A DNA stretch of 24,951 bases from Clostridiaceae bacterium (GTDB lineage: Bacteria > Bacillota > Clostridia > Oscillospirales > Acutalibacteraceae): the NCBI GenBank assembly GCA_904501675.1, contig CAJGCL010000017.1:1-24951 (forward strand). Reading direction: 5' to 3'. Within the stretch, counting starts at the first letter, position 1; every line of letters starts with the position of its first letter. Below are positions 15,267-24,118 of the stretch, piece by piece. The notes beneath the pieces are model-generated. The model had not been told where the DNA came from and ran no database searches. It worked only from the letters and a program-made list of their open reading frames with translations. A program made the translations under genes and the position numbers.

Positions 15267-18200
15267 ATGTATCTTAAAGCCATTGAAATGCAGGGCTTCA
15301 AATCATTTCCTGATAAAACAGTCCTTGATTTCGGAAAAGGTATAACGGCCGTAGTTGGCCCTAACGGTAGCGGTAAGAGTAATCTTTCCGATGCTATGCG
15401 TTGGGTATTAGGCGAACAGTCTACAAAGAATCTACGTGGTTCCAAAATGGAAGACGTTATTTTCAGCGGTACAGATTCAAGAAGAGCTGTTGGCTTTGCA
15501 GAGGTAACTCTGAAACTTGATAACTCAGATATGGCCCTCAATAATCCTGAAAAGCTTGTTACAGTAACAAGAAGATATTACCGTTCAGGTGAGAGTGAAT
15601 ATAAAATAAATGGCGAGCAGGCAAGACTCAGAGACATTCACGAGTTGTTTATGGATACAGGTCTTGGTAGAGACGGTTATTCTATGGTCAGCCAGGGTAA
15701 GATTGAAACTCTTATTTCAGGTAAGTCTGACGACAGACGTGATATGCTTGAAGAAGCAGCAGGTATTTCTCATTACCGCTATCGCCGTGCAGATGCAATG
15801 CGCCGTCTTAATCAGGCAGAGGAAAATCTTTTAAGACTCCGTGATATTCTTACAGAGCTTGAATCACGCGTTGGTCCTCTTAAAACCCAAAGCGAAAAGG
15901 CGCAGAAATTCCTTGAATATGCAGGGGAGAAAAAAGACCTTGAAATAGGTATCTGGCTTTACACTATCGAAAAAGCCAAATATGACCTTCGTGAATATGA
16001 TAAGAAAATTACAATAACCGAAGCTCAGTATGCTGATGTTTGCAAAACTCTTGATGAGATTGCAAACAAAATTGATTCTGCAATTGCAGATTCTCAGAAG
16101 ATTACAGTAGCTGTTGACGAAATCAGACGAGCTTCTGCTCAGCTTGAAGAGCAGGCAGCGCTCCTTGAAAGTCAGGTTGCAGTTCAGAAAAATACAATTG
16201 AACACAACAATGAAACAATTCAGCGTATTGAAAGAGAAAAGCTCGAAGAGAATGATACCGATTCTCAGATTTCAGAGCAGATGGAAGCGGCTGAGAAGAT
16301 TATAAATGACCTTAAAACAACAATTGAGGCTAAAAAGGTTACTCTCAACTCATTCTCAGGTCAGCTGGCGGTGCTTACAGATGAAAACAGTAAATCAGCT
16401 CAGAGAAGCGTAGAGCTTTCTGAAAAGGTTTCTGCTCTTTCTTTACAGATTGCAGATAGCAGAGTTATTGTTTCCACTGCAAGCTCATCTGTTGAAGAAA
16501 TCGAAAACAGAATCAGAGTTATTGATGAAAACATCGAAAATCAGGCGCCGATCATTGAAGCTCTTGAAAAAGAAAGAGACGAAGTAAAGGCTGAGCTTGA
16601 TGGTATAATTGAAAGAAATACTGAGCTTAATAACTCTCTTTCAGGTATTGAACTTTTGGCTCAGAAGCGCCTTGAAAAGTACGAGAAGCTTAAAGAAGAA
16701 GAAAATTCTCTCAGGAACGAATTTCATATTAAAGAATCAAGGCTTGTTATGCTTACAGACCTTGAAAAGAATATGGAAGGTTATCAGGGTAGCGTAAAAG
16801 CTGTTATGAAAGAGGTTCAGCGCGGTACTCTTAAAGGTATCCACGCGCCTGTTTCTCAGATTATTTCTGTTAAGGATAAATATTCTCTTGCAATTGAAAC
16901 TGCTCTTGCAGCTCAGATTCAAAATATTGTAACCGATACTGAAAATGATGCTAAAAAAGCAATCGGTTACCTTAAAGAGAGTCGTGCAGGTCGTGCAACA
17001 TTCCTTCCTTTGACTGCAATTAAAGGTAAGGAGCTTGAAGAAAAAGGTCTTGATGATTGCTATGGCTACATAAACCTTGCCTCAAACCTTGTTGAATGTG
17101 ATTCAAAATATGGGGAGATAATTAAATCTCTCTTAGGCAGAACAGTTGTTGCAGATGATTTGGATGCAGCAATTGCAATCGCTAAAAAGTATAATTATAA
17201 ATTCAAAATTGTTACCCTTGATGGTCAGGTTGTTAATGCGGGCGGCTCAATGACCGGTGGTGCAAAGCTTCAGAATGCGGGTATTCTCAGCCGTGGTAAT
17301 CAGCTTGAAAAGTTAACTGCAGAATGTGCAGAGCTTAAAGAAAAGCTTCAGCTTATGGAAAAGGATGTTCAGTCTCAGCATGAGAGTGCTGCATCCGTTT
17401 CTGCAGAGCTTGAGGGGTGCAAGGCAGAAATTACTGCATTAGGTGAAGAAAAAATCAGAGTTGAAGGTGTACTTGCTCTTAAAAATGGCAACCTCCAAAA
17501 CCTTAATGCCGCTAAAAATGCAGCAGAGGAAGAAAAAACACAGTTAAGAGAGCGTATTGATGGTATTAACAGTGGCGTTTCTTCTGCTCAGGAAAAGCTT
17601 ACAAGCCTTCAAGGTGAGCTTGAAGCCGTTGAATCAGAGCTTTCAACACTTACGGGAGATAGAGAATCTATCAGCGAAAAACGTGAGAAATTAACTGCAG
17701 AAGCAGCCCAGATAAATCTTGATATTGCTACAGCTCAGAAAGAAATTGAAGCAAAGCAGGATGAAATTACAAGGCTTCAAGGCAGAGCAACAAGCCATAA
17801 GGATAAGCTTTCACAGTTGAATGGAGAAATTGCAGAAATTGAGGCCAAAAACGAGGAAATCAGAAAGAGAATAGAAATTCTTAATTCTGAAGCCTTTGCT
17901 TTGAGAGAGCAGAGCGCTGCTTCAAAAGAGAAAATTGCTTCCGAAATTTCAAAAAGAGAGCAGTTTGAGCAGGAAAGCGGTAAGCTTCGTCTTCTCGAAA
18001 GAGAAAAAACAGAAGAACGCGAAAAACTCAGCGGTGAAAACGCAAGGCTTACAGAGCGTCGCGACACAATGCAAAAAGAGTTTGACGATATTTCCAATAA
18101 GCTTTACGATGAATATGAGCTTTCTCGTCGTGAAGCAGAAGAACTTAATATTGTTATAGAAAATATTCCTGAGGCTAAGAAGCGTCTTAATGAGCTTAAA

Positions 18201-18836
18201 GGTAAAATTCGTGGACTTGGTAATGTTAATGTAAGCGCTATTGAGGAATATAAAGAGGTTTCCGAGCGATACAGCTTTATGCATGGTCAGGTAAACGATG
18301 TTGAAAAATCAAAGGCAGAGCTTATTAAGCTTATAAATGAGCTTACAGGCAAAATGGGAACACAGTTCAAAGAGCAGTTTGATAAAATCAACTTCAGCTT
18401 TGGTCAGACCTTCTCAGAGCTCTTTGGTGGCGGTAAGGCATCTCTCGTTCTTACAGACGAAAACGATGTGCTTGAATCAGATATTGAAATCAAGGTTCAG
18501 CCACCGGGCAAAAATGTTCAGAATATTTCGCTTCTTTCCGGTGGTGAAAAAGGTCTTTCAGCTATTGCACTTCTTTTCTCCATTCTTAAAATCAATCCTT
18601 GTCCGTTCTGTATTTTTGACGAGGTTGAGGCTGCTCTTGACGATGTTAACGTTGCTCGTTACGCTTCATACGTGCGCCGTATGACCGATAACACACAGTT
18701 TATTCTTATTACACATCGTCGCGGTACAATGGAAGAAGCAGATATGCTTTACGGAGTAACAATGCAGGAAAAAGGTGTATCAAAACTACTTGAGTTGAAG
18801 ACTGCCGAAATGGCTTCCAAATTCGATTTGACGTGA
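15267..18836 (+). CDS. smc: Chromosome segregation protein SMC
   Basis: SMC is the ATPase of the bacterial condensin, which with ScpA/ScpB extrudes DNA loops and helps separate origins. The N-terminal head has Walker A GPNGSGKS at residues 31-38. Two long coiled-coil arms (~165-500 and ~660-1010) flank a hinge domain (~510-660) that contains the conserved NAGGSMTGGA. The C-terminal head has the ABC signature LLSGGEKGLSA (S1091) and Walker B IFDEVEAALDD (D1118/E1119). Length is 1189 residues, as in Bacillus. The start is the ATG at 15267 with GAAAGGTAG just upstream; a GTG 11 codons earlier lies inside the preceding gene. The DNA after its stop is a 245-base gap with a degenerate repeat. Confidence 0.98.
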   Translation: MYLKAIEMQGFKSFPDKTVLDFGKGITAVVGPNGSGKSNLSDAMRWVLGEQSTKNLRGSKMEDVIFSGTDSRRAVGFAEVTLKLDNSDMALNNPEKLVTVTRRYYRSGESEYKINGEQARLRDIHELFMDTGLGRDGYSMVSQGKIETLISGKSDDRRDMLEEAAGISHYRYRRADAMRRLNQAEENLLRLRDILTELESRVGPLKTQSEKAQKFLEYAGEKKDLEIGIWLYTIEKAKYDLREYDKKITITEAQYADVCKTLDEIANKIDSAIADSQKITVAVDEIRRASAQLEEQAALLESQVAVQKNTIEHNNETIQRIEREKLEENDTDSQISEQMEAAEKIINDLKTTIEAKKVTLNSFSGQLAVLTDENSKSAQRSVELSEKVSALSLQIADSRVIVSTASSSVEEIENRIRVIDENIENQAPIIEALEKERDEVKAELDGIIERNTELNNSLSGIELLAQKRLEKYEKLKEEENSLRNEFHIKESRLVMLTDLEKNMEGYQGSVKAVMKEVQRGTLKGIHAPVSQIISVKDKYSLAIETALAAQIQNIVTDTENDAKKAIGYLKESRAGRATFLPLTAIKGKELEEKGLDDCYGYINLASNLVECDSKYGEIIKSLLGRTVVADDLDAAIAIAKKYNYKFKIVTLDGQVVNAGGSMTGGAKLQNAGILSRGNQLEKLTAECAELKEKLQLMEKDVQSQHESAASVSAELEGCKAEITALGEEKIRVEGVLALKNGNLQNLNAAKNAAEEEKTQLRERIDGINSGVSSAQEKLTSLQGELEAVESELSTLTGDRESISEKREKLTAEAAQINLDIATAQKEIEAKQDEITRLQGRATSHKDKLSQLNGEIAEIEAKNEEIRKRIEILNSEAFALREQSAASKEKIASEISKREQFEQESGKLRLLEREKTEEREKLSGENARLTERRDTMQKEFDDISNKLYDEYELSRREAEELNIVIENIPEAKKRLNELKGKIRGLGNVNVSAIEEYKEVSERYSFMHGQVNDVEKSKAELIKLINELTGKMGTQFKEQFDKINFSFGQTFSELFGGGKASLVLTDENDVLESDIEIKVQPPGKNVQNISLLSGGEKGLSAIALLFSILKINPCPFCIFDEVEAALDDVNVARYASYVRRMTDNTQFILITHRRGTMEEADMLYGVTMQEKGVSKLLELKTAEMASKFDLT

Positions 18837-18870
18837 TGTCGCGCAAATAACTTGGTTTTGCTCGCTCGTA

Positions 18871-19031
18871 GTATTTTTATACAACATCGCTCGCCAAACC
18901 TGCGTTCTTTACACAACCTCACGCCAAATACAAAAAGTCGGGGTTGTTGATAGAGGGTTGAATGTTCTCGCGGTATTTTCATACAGCGTCGCTCGTCAAA
19001 GCAGCGTTACTCACGAAACCTTATGTCAAAT
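18871..19031. repeat. Imperfect 59-base direct repeat between smc and ftsY
   Basis: Two 59-base units, 18871-18929 and 18973-19031, align without gaps at about 45 of 59 positions by eye, with a period of 102 bases. Shared blocks include GTATTTT, TCGCTCG, GCGTT and CAAAT at the end. The unit is locally richer in CG dinucleotides than neighbouring intergenic DNA. No open frame with a credible start covers both. It may be two diverged copies of a dispersed intergenic repeat. The rest of the 245-base gap shows no clear terminator. Confidence 0.7.
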
Positions 19032-19081
19032 TTATGAAATAAATTTTCATTCTTAATAATTAAAAACAAGGAGTTTTTTAC

Positions 19082-20347
19082 TTGGGTATTTTCAAAAAAA
19101 TAAACTTCGGTTTAAGAAAAACAAGAAATAATGTTTCAGGTGCTATTGATAATGTGCTTGACAGCTATACATCTATTGATCAGGAGCTTTTTGATGAACT
19201 TGAAGAAGCTCTTGTAATGGGTGATGTTGGTGTTAACACTGCATCTGAAATTACACTTCGTCTTAATGATGTTGTACGTAAAAAGGGTATCAAAAACCCT
19301 GCAGACGTTAAGACCGAAATTAAAAATATAGTTGCCGATATGCTTGAAGGCGGCGAGGATATGGGTCTTATTACCATTCCATCTGTAATTCTCGTAATCG
19401 GTGTTAATGGTGTTGGTAAAACAACAACTATCGGTAAAATGGCTGCCCGTTACAAAGCAGAGGGTAAGAGCGTTATTCTTGCCGCAGCTGACACTTTCCG
19501 TGCCGCTGCTATAGACCAGCTTGATGTATGGGCTCAGCGTGCAGGCGTTGATATTATCAAGCATAAAGAGGGTGCAGACCCTGCAGCCGTTATTTTTGAT
19601 ACTATCTCTGCTGCAAAAGCAAGAGGTACTGAGATTATTATCTGCGATACTGCGGGCAGACTTCATAATAAGAAAAATCTTATGGATGAGCTTGCAAAAA
19701 TCTACAGAGTTATTGATCGTGAGCTTCCATATTCTGACCGTGAGGTGCTTCTTGTCCTTGATGCAACAACTGGTCAGAACGCAGTAAATCAGGCTCGTGA
19801 ATTTGCAAAGATTGCAGAAATTACAGGTATTATTCTTACAAAGCTTGATGGTACAGCCCGTGGTGGTGTTGTTCTTTCAATTAAAAATGACCTTAAGGTT
19901 CCTGTTAAGTTTATCGGTGTGGGCGAGGGTATAGATGACCTTCAGCCTTTCAATCCAAAGGCTTTTGCCGAGGGTCTTTTCGAAGCGCTTCCTGACGATT
20001 ATGAAGAAGATGAAATCGACCTTTCTGCAATCCGCGAAGATATTCCTCAAACAACTGCAGATAGCGAACAAGAAGAACTTGCTACTGCGGTAGGTGAGAT
20101 TTTTGAGGCTATGGCAGAACTTCAGGCTCAGGAAAACGAAACTGTAGTTGAGGCAGAGACTGAAGAAGTAGCAGAAGAATCTGAGATAATCAGAGAGCCT
20201 GTAGCAGAGGTTGAGGAAGAACCCGAAGCAGTTGAAGAAATTGCTGAAGAACAGGAAACTGAGCCTGAAGCAGTTGAAGAGCCTGCAGAGGAAGTAACAG
20301 AAGAGCCTAAAAAGAAAAAGGGCTTCTTCGGGAGGTTGTTTGGCTGA
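19082..20347 (+). CDS. ftsY: Signal recognition particle receptor FtsY with C-terminal acidic tail
   Basis: FtsY is the GTPase receptor that docks the signal recognition particle and its ribosome at the membrane. The N domain (residues ~1-95) and G domain carry the usual motifs: GVNGVGKTTT (108-117), DTFRAAAIDQL (137-147), DTAGRLHNKKNL (189-200), TKLDGTARGG (253-262) and GVGEGIDDLQPF. The order is unusual. FtsY proteins often have an acidic A domain before the NG core; here the core starts at once (MGIFKKINFGLRKTRN), and a 119-residue acidic extension follows it (303-409), with a repeated EPEAVEE and a basic-aromatic end KKKKGFFGRLFG (410-421). The start is TTG at 19082, with AAGGAG 8 bases upstream. 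The stop overlaps the rdgB start by one base (TGATG). Confidence 0.96.
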   Translation: MGIFKKINFGLRKTRNNVSGAIDNVLDSYTSIDQELFDELEEALVMGDVGVNTASEITLRLNDVVRKKGIKNPADVKTEIKNIVADMLEGGEDMGLITIPSVILVIGVNGVGKTTTIGKMAARYKAEGKSVILAAADTFRAAAIDQLDVWAQRAGVDIIKHKEGADPAAVIFDTISAAKARGTEIIICDTAGRLHNKKNLMDELAKIYRVIDRELPYSDREVLLVLDATTGQNAVNQAREFAKIAEITGIILTKLDGTARGGVVLSIKNDLKVPVKFIGVGEGIDDLQPFNPKAFAEGLFEALPDDYEEDEIDLSAIREDIPQTTADSEQEELATAVGEIFEAMAELQAQENETVVEAETEEVAEESEIIREPVAEVEEEPEAVEEIAEEQETEPEAVEEPAEEVTEEPKKKKGFFGRLFG

Positions 20348-20952
20348 TGGCTATGGAATTTTTAATCGCAACTCATAATATGAAAAAGAGAGATGAACTC
20401 TATAGAATTCTCTCTCCTTTGGGTATAGATGTTAAAACTGCGGATCAGGTTGGTATTGAAATTACCGATGTTGATGAAACAGGTGAAACCTTCTTTGAAA
20501 ACGCGCTTTTAAAAGCGCAGAGCGGTTGCCGTGAAAGCGGTATGCCTTGTGTAGCAGATGATTCAGGTCTTGCGGTAGATTATCTTGTTGGTGCACCTGG
20601 TGTTTATTCTGCCCGTTTTGCAGGTGTTCATGGTGATGATGAAGCTAACAACCAGAAGCTTCTTAAGCTTCTGCGCGATGTACCTGTTGAGGAGCGTACC
20701 GGTAGATATGTTTCTGTAGTATGCTGCGTTTTCCCTAATGGTGATATTCTTTCTGCAAGGGGTACTTGCGAGGGTTATATAGGCTTCGAGCCAAGAGGTA
20801 ACGGCGGCTTCGGTTACGACCCATTATTTGTTATGGGCGAAAAAACTATGGCTGAGCTTACTGCAGAGGAAAAGGACGCTATAAGCCACAGAGGCGAGGC
20901 TACACGCCTTTTAGCTGAAAAGCTCAAGGAATATTTTGAACAACAGAAATAA
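20347..20952 (+). CDS. rdgB: dITP/XTP pyrophosphatase (RdgB/HAM1 family)
   Basis: Removes non-canonical purine nucleotides (dITP, ITP, XTP) by hydrolysis to the monophosphate, keeping them out of DNA and RNA. Conserved motifs are ATHNMKKRDEL at the N-terminus, ETFFENALLKA, the catalytic ADDSGLAVD, GAPGVYSARFAG, the FGYDPLF segment and the C-terminal SHRGEA. Length is 201 residues, typical. The start at 20347 is chosen because GGAGGT (20331-20336) lies 10 bases upstream; an ATG two codons later is the alternative. It overlaps ftsY by one base, so it is co-translated, and its last 29 bases overlap the tail of a convergent gene. Confidence 0.96.
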   Translation: MAMEFLIATHNMKKRDELYRILSPLGIDVKTADQVGIEITDVDETGETFFENALLKAQSGCRESGMPCVADDSGLAVDYLVGAPGVYSARFAGVHGDDEANNQKLLKLLRDVPVEERTGRYVSVVCCVFPNGDILSARGTCEGYIGFEPRGNGGFGYDPLFVMGEKTMAELTAEEKDAISHRGEATRLLAEKLKEYFEQQK

Positions 20953-21424
20953 CAGTACCAATTTCGGTAACATCGATAAGCATTTCGATGTTGCCGATTT
21001 TTGTTTCCTTTGTGTTAATATCCCTTATAAATATGGCATTATCAAAATCAGATTCTGATATTAAGTTATCTGTTTCGGTGGTGTTATCAATGAAAGCATA
21101 AATAGAATTTTTTATAAAATTTATTTGAGTTGTATCATTTTTCGTTAAGTTGTCAAAAACAATATGTAAGGTGTGTAATTCGTTTTTATCGTTACAAACA
21201 AAACTAAGCATAATTTCTTTTTCGTTAAATGAATAATATTTTGTTAAAGAGTTTTTGCCTTCGTCATATATAAATCCTTCAGGCGTTAAATTGTAATCCT
21301 CATAAATTTCATTCATTCTTTCGCAAAAAGCACTTAAACTTCGCCCTTTTTGAGATAATCCGCACCCACCAAGCAGAAAAATAGCGAAGAAAAGGGCAGA
21401 AATTCTGTAAAAATTTGTCGACAT
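20924..21424 (-). CDS. Putative lipoprotein of unknown function
   Basis: This 166-residue product begins with a short basic N-terminus and a hydrophobic stretch leading to a lipobox-like LLGGC (Cys-21), which suggests export and lipid anchoring in the outer leaflet of the membrane. After the cysteine it is polar and rich in Asn, Thr, Asp and Glu (NEIYEDYNLTPEGFIYDEG, then mixed strands), with no domain I recognise. The ATG at 21424 has GAGGG about 5 bases upstream; a TTG four codons earlier is possible. This is the only - strand gene and it is more AT-rich than its neighbours. It converges on rdgB with a 29-base overlap, and an inverted repeat in its 3' end can serve rdgB as a terminator. It is probably real, because of the signal peptide and uninterrupted frame, but no family is identified. 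Confidence 0.7.
   Translation of the reverse strand: MSTNFYRISALFFAIFLLGGCGLSQKGRSLSAFCERMNEIYEDYNLTPEGFIYDEGKNSLTKYYSFNEKEIMLSFVCNDKNELHTLHIVFDNLTKNDTTQINFIKNSIYAFIDNTTETDNLISESDFDNAIFIRDINTKETKIGNIEMLIDVTEIGTVISVVQNIP
20965..21003 (+). terminator. rdgB terminator inside the convergent gene
   Basis: CGGTAACATCG (20965-20975) pairs with CGATGTTGCCG (20986-20996), 11 bp with one G-T pair and a 10-base loop, followed by ATTTTTG. It is oriented for + strand transcription 12 bases after the rdgB stop, while coding for NIEMLIDVTEIG on the - strand. Confidence 0.7.
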
Positions 21425-21462
21425 AAAAACCCTCAATTCTTAATATTTATTTAACATATATC

Positions 21463-21491
21463 TTGAAATTTGTTGTATAATTATGTATTAT
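21463..21491 (+). promoter_or_regulatory. Promoter of the exported-protein/ABC unit
   Basis: TTGAAA (21463-21468) lies 17 bases before TATTAT (21486-21491). An alternative -10, TGTATAAT (21474-21481), has no good -35. The 121-base gap is very AT-rich and also must hold the - strand promoter of the lipoprotein gene, which I could not place. Confidence 0.65.
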
Positions 21492-21545
21492 ATAAATTAG
21501 ATTACTATCTTTATATTTTAATTATAGTTTAGCAGAGAGATGATT

Positions 21546-24116
21546 ATGAAAAATTTATTTAAAAAATCATTTTGCATATTACTGTGTGTGCTTGTGGCGT
21601 TTTCTTCTTCGTTAAGTGTTGCCGCAGGCTCATTCAGCTATCCTTCCGGAGTTTCTGAAAAAGAAGCTCTTAATGCCGTTTACGGAACAGATAAACTTCT
21701 CAATAATGTAATGGCATTACTTGGTAATGAAAACCTTTCTTCTTCAATTAAATCTACGCTTTATACATCAGAAACTCTTTCAGATCTTCTTGTTAACACA
21801 TATGCTCCTCTTGAAGAAATGAGTAAAGAAATGAAGCTTATAGGTGTAGATGCATCCACAAAAAAGCTTTCTGCCGCTTTAGGTAAATACCCTAAAATCT
21901 GTGTTGCTCTTTATAATTACGATACTTGGTCAGAGGTTGACCTTACAGGTATCAGCTGGGGCTCCGCAGTTAATACAAAAGAAGGCTTTGCCGAGGCTTT
22001 AGGCGCAGTTTTTTCACCATTTAACGATATTCTATATGCGCTTCTTTGTGGTGGAGTATATAAAATGAATCCGTTAGTAACAATCAATGGCGCAAACGGA
22101 TATGCAAATGCTATTGTACCTTTCCTTGAATCTTTAGGTTGTAGCGGTCTTCCAAGTCAGATAATGTTCAATTTAGATGCTCAGGCAAACAAAAACAATA
22201 TGGTGAAAAATATTGTTATTCCTGTTCTTACAATGCTTGAAACAGCTCTCGAAAGTCCTGCAGTAAATCTTACAGAGATTCTTCCTCGCTTTGCATACTT
22301 TGTGGATAGCGGCGAGTTCAACCAGTGCTTTAATAAGCTCCTTGAGCCTATTACTACAAATCCACTTGTAGAAATAGCAGTTTTCCTCAAAATACTTGAT
22401 TTGGACTCTCTTACAAATATTGATGTTAATCAGCTTTTGTCTTCAATGATGTCAGGCGAAGAAGGCGGATTGAAGCTTGCGGAAATAAATTTCTCTTCTC
22501 TTGCTGCTTGCGGAACAATGACGGAGTCAGGTTATATTGCTGATAAAGGTAAAGCGTATGTTGAAATAGTGCGCTGGCTTGTAGAAACGCTCAAGCTAAA
22601 TAAAGACAACCTTGGCGCACTTTCTCTCGGTGCAGAAGGTGAGTCTATGGATTTATCCTTCCTTTCGGAGCTTCTCAATAAGGATACAGATGCTTTAACA
22701 GCTATGCTTGTGCTTCTTTTCACACCTGCGGAAATCGGCGCTCCTGAAAAAATGGTTTATCCTGAGTTCAAAAAGGGTAACGTGCAGAATACAACAAAGC
22801 TTACCGATAAAAATCTTCAAAAAGTATATAACGAAATAGATGACCTTCTTGACCAGTTTGTAAAAGAAGGTGGTGCCTACGGCAGTGTTGGCGCAATGCT
22901 TACTTCTTCCGTTTATACAAACGAAAATATAAATGCTGCTCTTGTTGGCATTTATAAAATGCTAGAGGACGAAGGGCTCGTCTCAATACTTTCGATTTTG
23001 GGCATAAATACTTCTCCAAAAGGAGTTGCAGCACTTTTGGGTGATGGCTATACTCAGGGCTACAATGCTCTTGTGAAAGCAGATTCCTGGGCAGATATTA
23101 ACCTTAAGGGCGTAAGATGGGGCTTCTATAATGGCTCTCGCAGAGGTTTCCAAAATGCTCTCACCGCGGTTCTCAGGCCATTGTTCCCGCTTCTCAGAAC
23201 AGTGCTTGCAGGCGAAAATCTTGTGATTCTCGATAGTATTACCATAACCGGTGCAGATGGCTATAATACAGCAATTATACCTGTTTTAGAAGCATTAGGC
23301 TGTGGCCCTATGACTATCAAAAGCTATAACTACTATAAAAATCACGCCTATGGAGATGGGGTTCTCAAAAATGTTCTTGACCCTGCTTTTGATATGCTTG
23401 ACAAATTAGCTGATAAGCCGGTGCAGACAATTGTAGATATTCTTCCTAATGTAGTTTACTTTATGGAAAGTGGCTCGTTGGAGAAATGTATATCTAATCT
23501 TCTTCTGCCAATAACCTCAATGCTCAACAGAGTTCCCGGAGTTGTTGATTTCAATTTAGATGCAACTGAACTTACAAAAAGCCTTGATTTAAATGCTTTA
23601 ATGTCATCTTTACTCAAAGACTCGGGTGTTAAGATGCCTGGATTTGATATTAAGTCCCTTGCTTCTCTCGGTACTGCTACGCAGAAGGTAAGTAAGAGCG
23701 TTATCGGTGGAGAAAAAGTAAAATACACCTATATTGAGGCGGATAGAGAAGCAATAATTCTTTCACTTCTCAAACTTGTTGCAAAACTTCTTAAAACACC
23801 AGGTAATGAAACTCTTCTTATGGGTTCAATGGGCTCAGGCGGGAATATGAATTTTGATACATCTTCAATGACTGCTCAGTTTGAAGGTATGAGCGAAGAT
23901 GAATTCATTGAATGGCTCTACAATCTTTTCTTTAAGGAAAGAGTTCAGTTTGAAATAGTTCAAGGTGATGATTATTCACCAACAATTATATATAAGCCTG
24001 TTGAAAAGGATTATACAGCACTTTATATAATTTCAGGTTATTTAGGTCTTTGTGCTATAGTTGGCGTAATTTTCTTTATTAACAGAAAAAGACTCTATGG
24101 CGACGCGGAGGATTAA
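21546..24116 (+). CDS. Exported protein with two copies of an unknown domain and a C-terminal membrane anchor
   Basis: 856 residues. A signal peptide (MKNLFKKSFCILLCVLVAFS..., likely cut after VAA) is followed by two homologous halves, ~42-350 and ~424-750, then a C-terminal transmembrane helix (~824-845) and a basic tail NRKRLYGDAED. The halves align with an offset of 387 residues: WSEVDLTGISWG with WADINLKGVRWG, NGANGYANAIVPFLESLGC with TGADGYNTAIIPVLEALGC, and ILPRFAYFVDSGEFNQC with ILPNVVYFMESGSLEKC. I recognise no known domain. Topology should be an outside body with one membrane anchor. It ends 2 bases before an ABC ATPase gene, so the two are probably translated together and work together at the membrane. 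The ATG at 21546 is preferred over the one at 21540 because AGAGAG then has proper spacing. Confidence 0.88.
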   Translation: MKNLFKKSFCILLCVLVAFSSSLSVAAGSFSYPSGVSEKEALNAVYGTDKLLNNVMALLGNENLSSSIKSTLYTSETLSDLLVNTYAPLEEMSKEMKLIGVDASTKKLSAALGKYPKICVALYNYDTWSEVDLTGISWGSAVNTKEGFAEALGAVFSPFNDILYALLCGGVYKMNPLVTINGANGYANAIVPFLESLGCSGLPSQIMFNLDAQANKNNMVKNIVIPVLTMLETALESPAVNLTEILPRFAYFVDSGEFNQCFNKLLEPITTNPLVEIAVFLKILDLDSLTNIDVNQLLSSMMSGEEGGLKLAEINFSSLAACGTMTESGYIADKGKAYVEIVRWLVETLKLNKDNLGALSLGAEGESMDLSFLSELLNKDTDALTAMLVLLFTPAEIGAPEKMVYPEFKKGNVQNTTKLTDKNLQKVYNEIDDLLDQFVKEGGAYGSVGAMLTSSVYTNENINAALVGIYKMLEDEGLVSILSILGINTSPKGVAALLGDGYTQGYNALVKADSWADINLKGVRWGFYNGSRRGFQNALTAVLRPLFPLLRTVLAGENLVILDSITITGADGYNTAIIPVLEALGCGPMTIKSYNYYKNHAYGDGVLKNVLDPAFDMLDKLADKPVQTIVDILPNVVYFMESGSLEKCISNLLLPITSMLNRVPGVVDFNLDATELTKSLDLNALMSSLLKDSGVKMPGFDIKSLASLGTATQKVSKSVIGGEKVKYTYIEADREAIILSLLKLVAKLLKTPGNETLLMGSMGSGGNMNFDTSSMTAQFEGMSEDEFIEWLYNLFFKERVQFEIVQGDDYSPTIIYKPVEKDYTALYIISGYLGLCAIVGVIFFINRKRLYGDAED

Positions 24117-24118
24117 TT

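Noticed and set aside
18749..18982. A 77-codon - strand open frame across the smc end and the repeat.
   Set aside because: It covers only part of the repeat and runs antisense to conserved smc, with no start signals; the repeat itself is reported instead.
19136..19666. A 176-codon - strand open frame opposite ftsY.
   Set aside because: It is fully antisense to conserved GTPase codons, has no ribosome binding site and has Cys/Asn/Thr-rich composition typical of a shadow frame.
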